DNA of 64,000 nucleotides from Microvelia longipes (taxonomy: Eukaryota; Arthropoda; Insecta; Hemiptera; Veliidae). The DNA is taken from NCBI GenBank assembly GCA_018340805.1, contig JACMZG010001913.1, forward strand, positions 41,190,027 to 41,254,026, read 5' to 3'. This document shows, one piece after another, positions 33,264-43,880 of this stretch. Below the pieces are notes generated by a model. It saw only the letters and a list, made by a program, of their open reading frames with translations, did not search any database and had not been told where the DNA came from. Each line of letters opens with the position of its first letter. Position 1 is the stretch's first letter. A program made the position numbers and the translations under genes.

Positions 33264-33950
33264 CAGTAAGACTGTCGACTTAATGGTGGGAAAATTTGGA
33301 TTCCGGTCGACACTAGCGCGCGGGGGACCTACCTTTCAATTGAGTGGCGTGTCTTGATTTCCCGCTTTTTGCCCCCACAGTCAGTTTGAAATTTAATGTT
33401 TATACTTTGTATAGTTATACTTCTAACTAACCCTACCACTTTAATCTTACACAGAACACTTCAGGTTATTTTCAAGTTTTTCATTCAAGTAATTTATTAA
33501 TTTAATCGATTCAATCAGGTAATAATGAAATAGTGGCTAAAGTTTACACGTGCTAGAAGATAGATTTTGGCATTTAATGCAGCCTGTATTTTAATTACAT
33601 CAGCAAGATGCGCACATGTGATTAAATGTAATTACCTGATAAAATCAACTAAATCAATATAATAATTAAATGAAATTTACTTATCTGCCATCAGTTGCGT
33701 TCTTTGGAAGTTTTAAAAAGGTTTCTATTTACTTTTAGTTTATGAATTTTTGAAATACAGAACATGCAACGGCGAACCGTTTTTGTAAAAAATACATACA
33801 GAAAACAATCATTTTTATAATAATAAATGTAGCTGTCATAACCAAGAATTGCAATGGAGTATATCCGCACCGGTCCGCCGCAGCGCTACTTTTAGTAGCT
33901 TGCGATAATCGAATTCAAATTTTTCCTCATTTAAGTTAACCCCCCCTGGC
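33264..33950 (-). mobile_element. Family F repeat, copy 2
   Basis: Reverse complement of 16573-17334 with several deletions. The two copies lie 16 kb apart in opposite orientation. It starts CAGTAAGACTGTCGAC and ends AAGTTAACCCCCCCTGGC. Confidence 0.75.
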
Positions 33951-34600
33951 ATAGACTACCATGTTGCACAATAATATTTTATTTTAACTATTTTTATTAA
34001 TTCATTTTACACTAATAAATTTTTTTTTAAAATAAGTTTTTTTTAAGAAATAATAAATAAAATAGATTAATTACAGAGAAATCCTTTGTTTATTTATTTT
34101 AATAATAATTAATTTTAATAAAATAATATTTATCTCAATAATTACCCCGATGTAGATTATTAAAATAATTTTTTTAAAATAAAAATTATTCCTAATTAAA
34201 ATAATGTACATTTTGCATTTTTTTAGCTCTGATAATGAATAATACTAAATTATAGTCAAAAGCCCAGTTATTTATTATTAAAGGAATAAAAGTTAAGGAC
34301 TTAATTGTATACTAAATACTTATCAATTCTCAGTAATTCTGAGAAAGAAATTATTCTGTTTAATTCACTATATTTATAAATTATTACTTTCCCTCATTCA
34401 TACCGGAATAAGAAAAGTATTGCGTTTGCAAAAAATTGTAGCAACCAGTGTACTTATGCTAGAGCGTCGAAACTTACAACAATCAGACTATAGATGTAGT
34501 AGAGCTATCCGGAATGTAAAAACAATTTATTTATTCGATTACAACAACATAATTTGAAACTTACAATCTTAGAATAATACTATATGTATAAGAAGCACTA
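33951..34600. other. AT-rich stretch with a family A fragment
   Basis: A family A fragment lies at about 34395-34520 (AGTATTGCGTTTGCAAAAA, TTATGCTAGAGCGTCGAAAC). The outer arm of the 34601-35082 element begins near 34560. The rest is plain AT-rich DNA. Confidence 0.5.
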
Positions 34601-35082
34601 CTGATAACACGAAAGCCGGTTCACTGGTGGTTTTAAGTAATGCTGCCACCCTAACAATATACAATTTTCTTATAAAATAGATGGCAATACCGGTTGCTGA
34701 ATTATTATATTCTATTATTAATTAATAATTGTTTATTTATAAAATACTAATATCGGTGCAATACAAAATATATCGGTTCAATACTAAATACTAATATCGG
34801 TGCATTACAATATTTTTTGCAATTTAAATCGCAGTTTAACGATTTTAATTAAAATTATATTAAAAGTAGTCCTCGTCAACTAAATGTAGATTCTTGCATT
34901 TCGCTAATTTTTTGCTATTTAAGGCCGGTTTTATTAAATACTCAGCAGGTGTTTTAAGTAATTATATCTGTTCTTTACGATCTTTCTTCATTAATAGATA
35001 TTTATGACAAATATTTAAAATAATGTTGTTAGGGTAATACCCCTACTTAAGACCACCAGTCAACCGGCTTTCGTGTTATCAG
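34601..35082. mobile_element. Family I 482-bp TIR element
   Basis: Left end CTGATAACACGAAAGCCGGTT continuing CACTGGTGG; the right end in reverse complement reads the same with GACTGGTGG. The inverted match continues through CTTAAGTA to ACCCTAACA (about 55 bp). Outside it, a second inverted match (TTAGAATAATACTATAT at 34569 and its complement near 35120-35140) shows that this element lies within an older inverted structure. No coding content. Confidence 0.82.
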
Positions 35083-35509
35083 TGGAATTACATTGTGTTT
35101 ACGGTCATATGCTCCTTCTATATATAGTATTATTCTAAGCTTACAATATTACGTGATACATAAATGAAACAATCATTATACTGAGAGATAAATGTTTTAA
35201 ATATCATTTAGATATTTTGCAGTTTTAATAGATTATTTAAACATAGAGTCACAAACAAAGAGTATGTATAAGGTTATATACATATAAAGGTTAAAAAGTC
35301 AAAGATAAGTTCGAAATAATGTACATTTAAATGAAAAAATAATGGTAATACCAATAATTAATTAATTAATTGTTGACATTATAGAACTCGTAGTACCTAT
35401 AGAAGAACTACAATAGGTAAAGTAAAGATAAGAGTACGTAAATACGTACAGTAATACATAAAGATAAGATAGGTGTAACGTATTTATACAAAACATTATA
35501 TATGGTTGA
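35083..35509. other. AT-rich non-coding stretch
   Basis: No feature seen apart from the outer inverted arm near 35120-35150. Confidence 0.45.
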
Positions 35510-35842
<333 letters not shown>

Positions 35843-36164
35843 GCGTTGAAATGGGTTCTCGACGTACCGGAGAATACTTCGGAAAAAAAGACAAAAATAC
35901 TTAGTGCTGATTAAGCAAGATAAACAAGACTTTGGATGTATGGTTTTGAAATTGCCGCTAATGAGGGTGTTTGGATGATAAGTGGAGGGGGAAGGTAGTG
36001 GGGTGGATGGAATCTGTGGAAAAAAAATTAACGATTATTGATGGTTACGTTTATTAGCCTGATGATGGCCAGTGATTAAATTAACGACTTGATTTTTTTA
36101 GTTTATAGTATGCAAATAGAAAACAATTAAATCAAAAGATAACAAGATGAAACTGAGCACAAAT
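35843..36164. other. Non-coding stretch
   Basis: GCCTGATGATGGCCAGTG near 36058-36075 resembles the Penelope-like tail text but lacks the GAAA partner. Nothing else seen. Confidence 0.4.
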
Positions 36165-36530
36165 ATTAGTCTTATACATGGCTACATGTGTGCTAAATTT
36201 CAATTAGATCGCATCATTTTTTTCGAGTTTTATGATTTTCGAAATTTTTGCTGAGTCATTATTGCGGGTTAATGACATCATGAAAAAATATTATACGAAT
36301 AGCACAAATACAACGGTAGACTGATTTTTGTACGTAGTTTTAATTCTCTATGAATACTTTAAGAGCTACGCTGATAACAGAGATGATAACACACACACAA
36401 CTTTGCAAAAAAACACTCAGGAGGCCTGAAAATGCCAAAAACGGATAATTCCGGTTCCATCTCGGTTTCGGATTGTTTTGCAAACACAATACTTTTCCTA
36501 TGTACCTACGGTATAAATGAGGAAAAGTTA
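36165..36530 (-). repeat. Family A dispersed repeat
   Basis: Reverse orientation, near complete: ACACTCAGGAGGCCTGAAAA, CGGATAATTCCGG, CTACGGTATAAATGAGG. Confidence 0.85.
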
Positions 36531-37069
36531 AATAAAGTATAAAACCAAACTTCCCGTTACAATAATGGGTAAAGAAAAGTGAAAACAATTATTTTGAAAA
36601 TAAAAGAGACTAACTAAGAACACTTGAAATCGCTTTCAATAAATTTCAAGTAGGGAAAAATTTTATACATTTTGCAACAATATTTACTTTACTTACTTAG
36701 GAGTACTATAACCTTACAAATGTCATTGTTAAATTGCCAATATAAAAAAAGTAGAAGAATAAATCTACATAAAGAGAAAATAATTAAAAACAAACATTAA
36801 AGATAAATCAAAATTTCAAGATACACATGAATAAAAAATCAATACAATAAAATGAAAACAGGAAAATAACTCTAAAATTAAAATAAAAATAACTCTCATA
36901 ACCAAAATGAATTAACAATTCAAATAAATAATTTTATCAAATATTTACTTAAATATAATTATGGACGGTTTGGACCCTAATTTGCGTATAATTGTTTTTA
37001 AACAATCGCAAATAATATCTCAATACGGTATAATTAATTCTCCTTAAATTAATTAAAGACGAACAAAAA
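36531..37069. other. AT-rich non-coding stretch
   Basis: No feature recognised. Confidence 0.45.
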
Positions 37070-37315
37070 TGATTTTCCGAATAGCACAACTACAGCGGAT
37101 TGATTTTTGTACAAAGTTTCAACTCTCTTGCATAAATACACTGGGAGCTATGATTAAATCAGACACACAAACACACACGAAGACAGAAAACTTAGCGAAA
37201 ACCACTGAGGAGACCTTAAAAACACCTGAAACGGATAATTCCGGTGATAACCCGATTTCGGATTTTTGGCTAACACAATACTTTTTTATACATCTATGGT
37301 ATAAATAAGGAAAAG
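37070..37315 (-). repeat. Family A dispersed repeat, 5'-shortened
   Basis: Reverse orientation: AACTCTCTTGCATAAATACA, ACACCTGAAACGGATAATTC, TATGGTATAAATAAGG. Confidence 0.8.
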
Positions 37316-37678
37316 TAAAAATTAACTTAGAAACATTGAATGATTGACAAATCACAAGACCAACAATTACTCACATTGAAATTGTTGCAACAATTTTAAA
37401 ACAATATATGCTGCCTCTAAAATCTAGGAAAGTATTTAAAAACTCTTTTATACTTGTTCATTTATTTTAGTTAGTTAAAGGTTTCTTATCTTGATTTATT
37501 AATGTTAATCTAAATTGATTATTAATAATTAAAGATTAATAATTGTAATATTATTTTTTTTGCTGTAACCAATAAAAATTAAACTTGACATTTTAAAGTA
37601 TAATATTCTCATGTTTATTTTTCAGCCGTAAGTAGATAAAATAGTATATGGGTCGATCCATATCAAGTGTCCAAAAAA

Positions 37679-39616
37679 AATAAAAATACGGGCCTTCGGC
37701 CCGTAGCCGCTACGCGGCCTCGGCGCTTCGCGCCTCGTCCGCTCCGTGGCGTCGGCCCACCGGGCCGCTTCGCGGCCCGGGAGCCTCCCTGTGGCCGCTT
37801 TGCGGCCACATTGTTGTTGTATTGTATTAATGTATGGTTTCACTATCGTTTCTTGTTACATGGCATTTTGCCACGTATTTAGCGAATTTTCACAGCCTCG
37901 TTTCACAGGCCCGCTTCGCGGGCCTGTGAAACGAGGCCCGCTTTCTCACAAATTTGATTTTATTAATCCTCTATTATTAATAGTAAGCAATAATATTACA
38001 GTTAACAAGCAATATAAGAAATAATAAGTATATTTAAATACATAACTAATACGTTTTTATAGAGGTATAAAGAATATGATTGTTTATAGAATTTAAAGAA
38101 AAATGTCAAATTTGTTTTGTAAACAAATTGTTTATTTGAGTAAAATCTTAAGGTTGAAAAAAAATATATTCATGATTATTTAAAATAAAAATACCGTTTG
38201 CGTCACTTAGGATTGTCCGATTGAGCTGAAACCGGTCGCAATCGTTTTAGAATGACTTCGACCATATGAAGACTACTTCGATGTTCTTCCTCTTTACGGG
38301 TTTGCTTAGCTCGGCGTGGTTTAGTGGAAGCCATTTTTGCCCTGTCTCTCTGGGACAGTAGGCTTACCATGATGGAGCAAGAGGTAGAGGTCTCTCTTTT
38401 ATACTATATCCCCACCCTCTAACACTACTGAACCCAACAGATATCGTACGAGTCTTTGACCTAGACGTATACATATATACAAGATTATATATATATGTAT
38501 ACCGATTGCGCCATTTGTGATGGTTCGATTGAGCTGAAATTGGTCTTAATCGATTCAGCTAGCCGTCTACCTAAACACGAAATACCTTGTTTTAAAGCCA
38601 TTTCAAGTTTCAAAAATATTTTTTTTTCATGACGTCATAACTTTGATTGATGACGTCATAATTTTTTTATAAACAATAGGCCTCGTAACCTCCACAACAT
38701 CTTGCGATTTGCAAAGTTTCGTTTCAATTTCAGGACAAAAATGGCTTCCACTTAACCATGCCGAACAAAGCAGGCCCGTAAAGCGGAAGAACCTCGAAGT
38801 AGTCTTTATATGGTCGAAGTCATTCTAAAACGATTGCGACCGGTTTCAGCTCAATCAGACAATCCTAAGATAGATGGTTCACTCCCGAGTGTAGTAGGAA
38901 CACTCAATTGACAAGTTTGTGTTTATGATTTAAGTTGGGGGTCTCATCACTAGAGTCTTGAATAGCGCTAGTAGTAAAAATATATTTGCTCTATTCTCTA
39001 CTAGATTGTGCTGTAGTATTTTTTTTAAAAACAAACAATTGCCAATCGTTTAGTAAAATAAAATAAAAGTAAACAAAGATCTATGTAAAAAAATATGTGA
39101 CAGTTTCACGCTGTCACCACTAGACTGTACTACTTGAGCCTCCTGCATCCCATCAAGTATTTTTTTTTAAATCTTTGAGTGAGCCATCTATGTTAATATT
39201 GTTTATCTATGATCCTAAGTGACGGAAACGGTATTTTTATTTAAAAACAAAAATCATGAATATATTTTTGTTTATAATGCTTGTTAGTTTTAATATTATA
39301 GCATACTATTAATAATAAAGTATTAATAAAATCTTAATTAGTAAAATCAAATTTGTGAGAAAGCCTCTCAGGCCCGCGAAGCAGGCCTGTGTGGAGAGGC
39401 TGTGAAAATTCGCTAGGTACATGGCAAAATGCCATGTAACAAGAACAATAATGAAACAACACAACATACAAAACAACAACAATGTGGCCGCGAAGCGGCC
39501 ACAGGGAGGCCCCCGGGCCGCGAAGCGGCTCGGTGGGCCGACGCTGCGGAGCGGACGAGGCGCGAAGCGCCGAGGCCGCGTAGCGGCTACGGGCCGAAGG
39601 CCCGTATTTTTATGGT
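37679..39616. mobile_element. 1.9-kb inverted structure with GC-hairpin-cluster arms
   Basis: Left arm about 37679-38215 and right arm about 39213-39616 are inverted copies. Each outer end carries a GC-rich cluster of short perfect hairpins: CGGGCCTTCGGCCCG, CCGCTACGCGG, GGCGCTTCGCGCC, GGGCCGCTTCGCGGCCC, GTGGCCGCTTTGCGGCCAC (or CTTCGCGG). Inside each arm follow an A/T segment with TTACATGGCATTTTGCCA and another GGCCCGCTTCGCGGGCC hairpin. A second nested inverted pair (38205-38345 and 38738-38873; CAATCGTTTTAGAATGAC and GAAGCCATTTTTG) fills the interior. No ORF is believable. Confidence 0.82.
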
Positions 39617-39752
39617 CACTTTTATGGTCCTCCGACCCTAAAATTTAGTGATTTTTGACCTTCAGATAAGCAGCCGATACTCGGTTCTCGCTTGTACTTC
39701 AAAGCATTAATATAATTCGTTTATGAGCTATGATTTTTTGAAAATCCATATT

Positions 39753-40428
39753 TTTTAATTTTTGGTCATTTTTGACCTTCAATATCTCCCTTGGACATGT
39801 ATACTTTTTAACAAAAATCATATCACAAAGACCCCTTACCAGTGTCCACATAAACCACTAAAAACATTCTTGTGTATTTGCCCACAAGCAAAGTTATAGC
39901 TAAATTATGTATGTGTGATTATCCAAATATCAAATAATATATATTTTTTTTATAATGTGAAGAAATTTAAATTAAGAGCTCCCAATTTTTTTATGAGTTG
40001 CTTAGATTAAGACAAACATCCAACTAAATTTTTAAAGCTTTGATGTAATTCGTTTATGAGCTATGAATTTTTGAAAAATATGGATTTTTTAAATTTTGGT
40101 CATTTTTCAAAAAATCATAGCTCATAAACGAATTACATCAAAGCTTTAAAAATTTGGTTGGATGTTTGTCTTAATCTAAGCAACTGCTAAAAAATTTAAT
40201 GGCACTTAATTTAAATTTCATCACATTTTAAAAAAATTTATATTATTTGATATTTGGAAAATCACACATACATGATTTAGCTATAATTTTGCTTGTGGGC
40301 AAATACACAAGAATGTTTTTAGTGGTTTATGTGGAGACTGGTAAGGGGTCTATGTGATATGATTTTGTTAAAAAGTATACATGTCCAAGAGAGATATTGA
40401 AGGTCAAAATGACCAAATTTAAAAAATC
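39753..40428. repeat. 676-bp palindrome with about 314-bp arms
   Basis: The sequence is close to self-complementary around position 40090. TGATGTAATTCGTTTATGAG at 40041 pairs with CTCATAAACGAATTACATCA ending at 40140. GACATGTATACTTTTTAACA near 39794 pairs with TGTTAAAAAGTATACATGTC near 40367-40386. The loop is about 48 bp. A transcript from either strand would fold into a long hairpin. Confidence 0.88.
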
Positions 40429-41004
40429 CATATTTTTAGTAAACATTGCCGACTCATGTCAGCAATTACCTGTCGCCATACAATTAAAAATCGCCATCGC
40501 CATTGCTGTGTTAATCACCAGGCTTGGCTGGAAATTCCTATCACCTGCCTTTGCCTTCGGCTCGAAGGCTAATTTTTAAAACTCGTCTGCGAAATTCCAT
40601 TTTGTTGCCTAGTAGCATAATAAACTATTCCAACATACCAACTGACCAAAAGATTTAAGTCACAACTGATAAAAATTAATACAGAATGAGATCAATAAAA
40701 TAGATAAATCAGACTTATAAATAAACTTCACGACAATATGACGATATTCAAGATAATAAAACATAATTATAAAAAATGAAGACATAATTACTTTAACGAT
40801 TACTAAAACTTCCGGGAGTACCACACTAACAGCAATAACTCACTGATCAAATTATCCTTTATTTAACTTTTAATTTATTCCAAATTTTATTTTTATTTTC
40901 CTTTTATACCAATAAATGTTAATTAAATAATAATTAAAAATTAACTTGACTCATATTTCCCGATAAAACCGATTATGTCTTAACAATAATTAGAGGATTT
41001 AAAT
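40429..41004. other. AT-rich stretch with a CCTGCC-type module
   Basis: At 40500-40580 there is ATCACCAGGCTTGGCTGG and ACCTGCCTTTGCCTTCGG, related to the modules next to the recombinase relics. Nothing else seen. Confidence 0.4.
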
Positions 41005-41150
41005 TAAAAAATCGGGTACGGGGTGCCTCGAAACTTTTCCTCATCACATCGGATTCGCTACGCTCATCTTCCCTGCTTCGAACTCAATTTGCTCGTCCTT
41101 AGATAGTAAATTATCAGTTTTATTCCCAGCGGTCACTCATCCAGGCACTG
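41005..41150 (-). repeat. Family B dispersed repeat, copy 3
   Basis: Reverse orientation: TCGGGTACGGGGTGCCTCG, AACTTTTCCTCATCACATCG, CAGCGGTCACTCAT. Confidence 0.7.
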
Positions 41151-41299
41151 ACCAAGCTCGATGCTCCTTAACAAAACCCATAGCCAACAAAAATCAACAG
41201 ATCTGCTTGTCGGAAACGAAACTTTACACTAATTTCAATTCAATTAGTTTATTTACCGATTTTTTATAATTTTTTTAAAAAAACATCATGTCATATGAT

Positions 41300-41665
41300 A
41301 CAAATCGAACTAATACTGATAATGAGATAAAACTTAGGACATATATTAGCCTTATACATGAGTACACGCGTGCTATATCACAATCCAATCGCATCATTCT
41401 TTTGCGTTTAATGATTTTAAAAATGTTTGCTAAGACACTATTGCGGGTAAATAGCAACATCATTTTTTTCAGGGCAGAACAACTACAGCAATTAACCGAT
41501 TTTTATACAATGTTTCAATTCTTTAGCGTAAATACAGGGAAGTTACGATGATAACAAACACACACATACTGACAGACAACTTTATGAACACCACTTAACA
41601 ACGGATAATTCTGGTAACATTCCGGTTTAGGAATTTTCCGCAAACACAATACTTTTCCTCTGTAT
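41300..41665 (-). repeat. Family A dispersed repeat
   Basis: Reverse orientation with a diverged 3' side: TTAGCGTAAATACAGGGAAG, ACGGATAATTCTGG, CAAACACAATACTTTTCC. Confidence 0.75.
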
Positions 41666-42079
41666 TAATGTTTAAAGTCCTAAAAACTAAATTAATCAAG
41701 CTGTCAAGTATGGAATAAGACTTCTTTACCAATAGGTTTACAAATTATGATACAAGACTATAAAAATCGTAAATAATATTTGTTTAAAAATATGTTTCTA
41801 ATGCCGTAGAAACTTTATTTTTAAACAAATATTATTTACGATATTTAAAAAGTTTAAGGAGACGCCATTTTGATACACCGTGTTTGATTCGCCCCGATGT
41901 CTTATCAGTTTTTCCTCGTCGGACTTACGCTTTAACCCACGTTTCATTAAAATTTGCTGAGTTTGCTTTTCACTCCCTTGGGAATAAAAATTGTTTCCTT
42001 TTTTAGAGAAGTGGACCCTCTAAATTTCAAAACGTATGAAAATAAGAATGTAACAATAGTAAAATGACGTCAACGTCTA

Positions 42080-42210
42080 GACTTGTATGCACCTTGGGAG
42101 TAAAATGATATTTTTTCCCTCGCAATTAACTCCCTCGGCTTTACCTCGGTAGTGAAACACAAAAATCACCCGGCTTCGCCTTAGGAGTTAAATGCTTTGG
42201 TTTCCTCAAA
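42080..42210. repeat. CTCGGCTTT module, copy 1
   Basis: CACCTTGGGAGTAAAATGAT, CCCTCGGCTTTACCTCGGTAG, CGGCTTCGCCTTAGGAGTTA. The same order of blocks occurs at 59110-59290 (CACCTTAGGGGTAAATTATA, CCTCGGCTTAGCTTAGGTAG, AGCTTTGCCTCAGGAGTTA). Confidence 0.6.
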
Positions 42211-42249
42211 GGTAGGAATCACTTAACTGCTCATGAAAATAATGCCATT

Positions 42250-42600
42250 CTTTACTCCCTTAGTACATAAACAAATATTATCAAACACATTTTTTTCCTT
42301 ACTCCCTTAGTACATAAATAAATATTATTAAACACATTTTTTTCTTTACTCCCTTAGTACATAAATAAATATTATCAAACCTCCCTTAGTACATAATAAA
42401 TATTATCAAACACATTTTTTTCTTTACTCCCTTAGTACATAAATAAATATTATCAAACACATTTTTTCTTTACTCCTTAGTACATAAATAAATATTATCA
42501 AACCATTTTTTTCTTTACTCCCTTAGTACATAAATAATATTATCAAACACATTTTTTTTCTTTAATCCCTTGGTACATAAATAAATATTATCAAACACAG
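42250..42600. repeat. 47-bp minisatellite (about 8 units)
   Basis: The unit reads CTCCCTTAGTACATAAATAA then ATATTATCAAACAC and a T-run ending CTTTA. Unit number three lacks about 20 bases. Confidence 0.93.
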
Positions 42601-42639
42601 ACTTTTTCGCAAAACTTTATTCGTTATTTTATAATTTCT

Positions 42640-42905
42640 CATCATTTATTTCTGGTGAATAGAAGATATAAATAAATTAGCTTAATAGGTCAATTTATAA
42701 ATTATTAATATGAAATTTATATTTGTTCTATAAGAACTACATAAACTGTTCATTGGGTCAATATATGAATTATTAAGATGAAATTTATTTCTGGTATATA
42801 GAAGACAATATATAATCTTTGAATAAATCAATATATGAATTGTAAAGATAAAATTTATTTCTGATCAATAGGAAGCAATAAATAATTAATTATTTATTTG
42901 GCAAT
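42640..42905. repeat. Degenerate roughly 75-bp tandem repeat (3 units)
   Basis: Blocks TTTATTTCTGGTGAATAGAAG, GGTCAATTTATAAATTATTA and GATGAAATTTATTTCTGG repeat three times with heavy divergence, directly after the 47-bp array. Confidence 0.6.
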
Positions 42906-42974
42906 TCAGATAATTAGGAAAAGAAATGCGAATGAATCTGTAAATATATAAAACATATAGATAGAACCAACTGA

Positions 42975-42977
<3 letters not shown>

Positions 42978-43047
<70 letters not shown>
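42978..43047. repeat. (TA)n microsatellite
   Basis: Alternating TA run; it forms the tail of the adjoining Penelope-like end. Confidence 0.95.
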
Positions 43048-43051
<4 letters not shown>

Positions 43052-43110
43052 ATATATTATTGACAGAGCCGACTTTTAGCTATTCGGCCATCATCAGTGC
43101 CAGCAAACAA
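43048..43110 (-). mobile_element. Penelope-like 3' end followed by TA repeats
   Basis: On the minus strand: CACTGATGATGGCCGAATAG, CTAAAAGTCGGCTCTGTC, AATAATATATTATT. The GATGATGGCCGAATAG...AGTCGGCTCT text at the end of an element with a simple tail fits Penelope-like elements. The GAAA of a hammerhead core is AAAA here, so any ribozyme is probably dead. Confidence 0.55.
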
Positions 43111-43199
43111 TATATAAAGGGAGTAAGAGGTCACGTTTAAGCGATAAATTGGACGTTTTTCGCTGAATGAATGAGTGTCAGTGATAAAGTCGCACTAAA

Positions 43200-43445
43200 T
43201 GACTTATAGTCTAAGAGCCCGGCCTAAAAAATGTGAAAAATAATTTCTAAAAATATACCTTAAATTATAAAGAAAAAAACAAAGTCTTCCTATCCAGAGT
43301 GGATCCTTCCATATGATTGCACAAATTTTTATAAAATCGCACAAATTTCAGTTTTCTTGAAATAAGTGGTTCCCTGTGGGTCGTGTGCAAAACATGAAGA
43401 GAACATTTTTTAAATGTGATAAAATGTTCTATAAAACGAGTGTTT
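43200..43445 (-). repeat. Family D single arm
   Basis: Matches the right arm of the foldback element at 29225-29440: TAAGAGCCCGGCCTAAAAAA, TATCCAGAGTGGATCC, AAGTGGTTCCCTGTGGGTCG. Confidence 0.75.
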
Positions 43446-43599
43446 AATCATCAAAATTAGATAACTGCAACCAAAGTTATTGCTCTTTCAAAAACACTAA
43501 GCAAATTGTTAATTTATGCAAAGCAAGCGAATTTCTTGAGAAAAATATTGGCTTTTCGTGCCTTTTTTTTTACCATTTTACAAATGTCATAACTTTAGT

Positions 43600-43880
43600 C
43601 GTATTTATCAAAAACTGCTTAAGAGATCTTAAAAACACCTGAAACAGGCAATTCATTTGAAATCCCTGAATCTGATTTTTTAGTGCGAACATATTAATTT
43701 TTTACACAAGATTGATTTCTGTACCAAGTGTCAACTCTTTAGCATAAATCCACTGGGAGCTACGAGTATAACAGACACAAAACTTAGTGAAAACCATTTA
43801 GGAGGCTTTAAAAAAAACCTAAAACATCCCGGTTACACAATACTTTACCCAATATACCTACGCTATAAATGAGGAAAAGT
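43600..43880 (-). repeat. Family A dispersed repeat
   Basis: Reverse orientation with an internal duplication: two AAAAACACC or AAAAAAACC blocks and two terminal parts, including TTAGCATAAATCCACTGGG and CTACGCTATAAATGAGG. Confidence 0.7.

Noticed and set aside
37622..38024. Arg/Ala/Pro-rich frames on both strands at 37.6-38.0 and 39.4-39.65 kb
   Set aside because: GC-rich hairpin clusters lack stop codons in several frames. The frames are not conserved between the two arms and have no domain.
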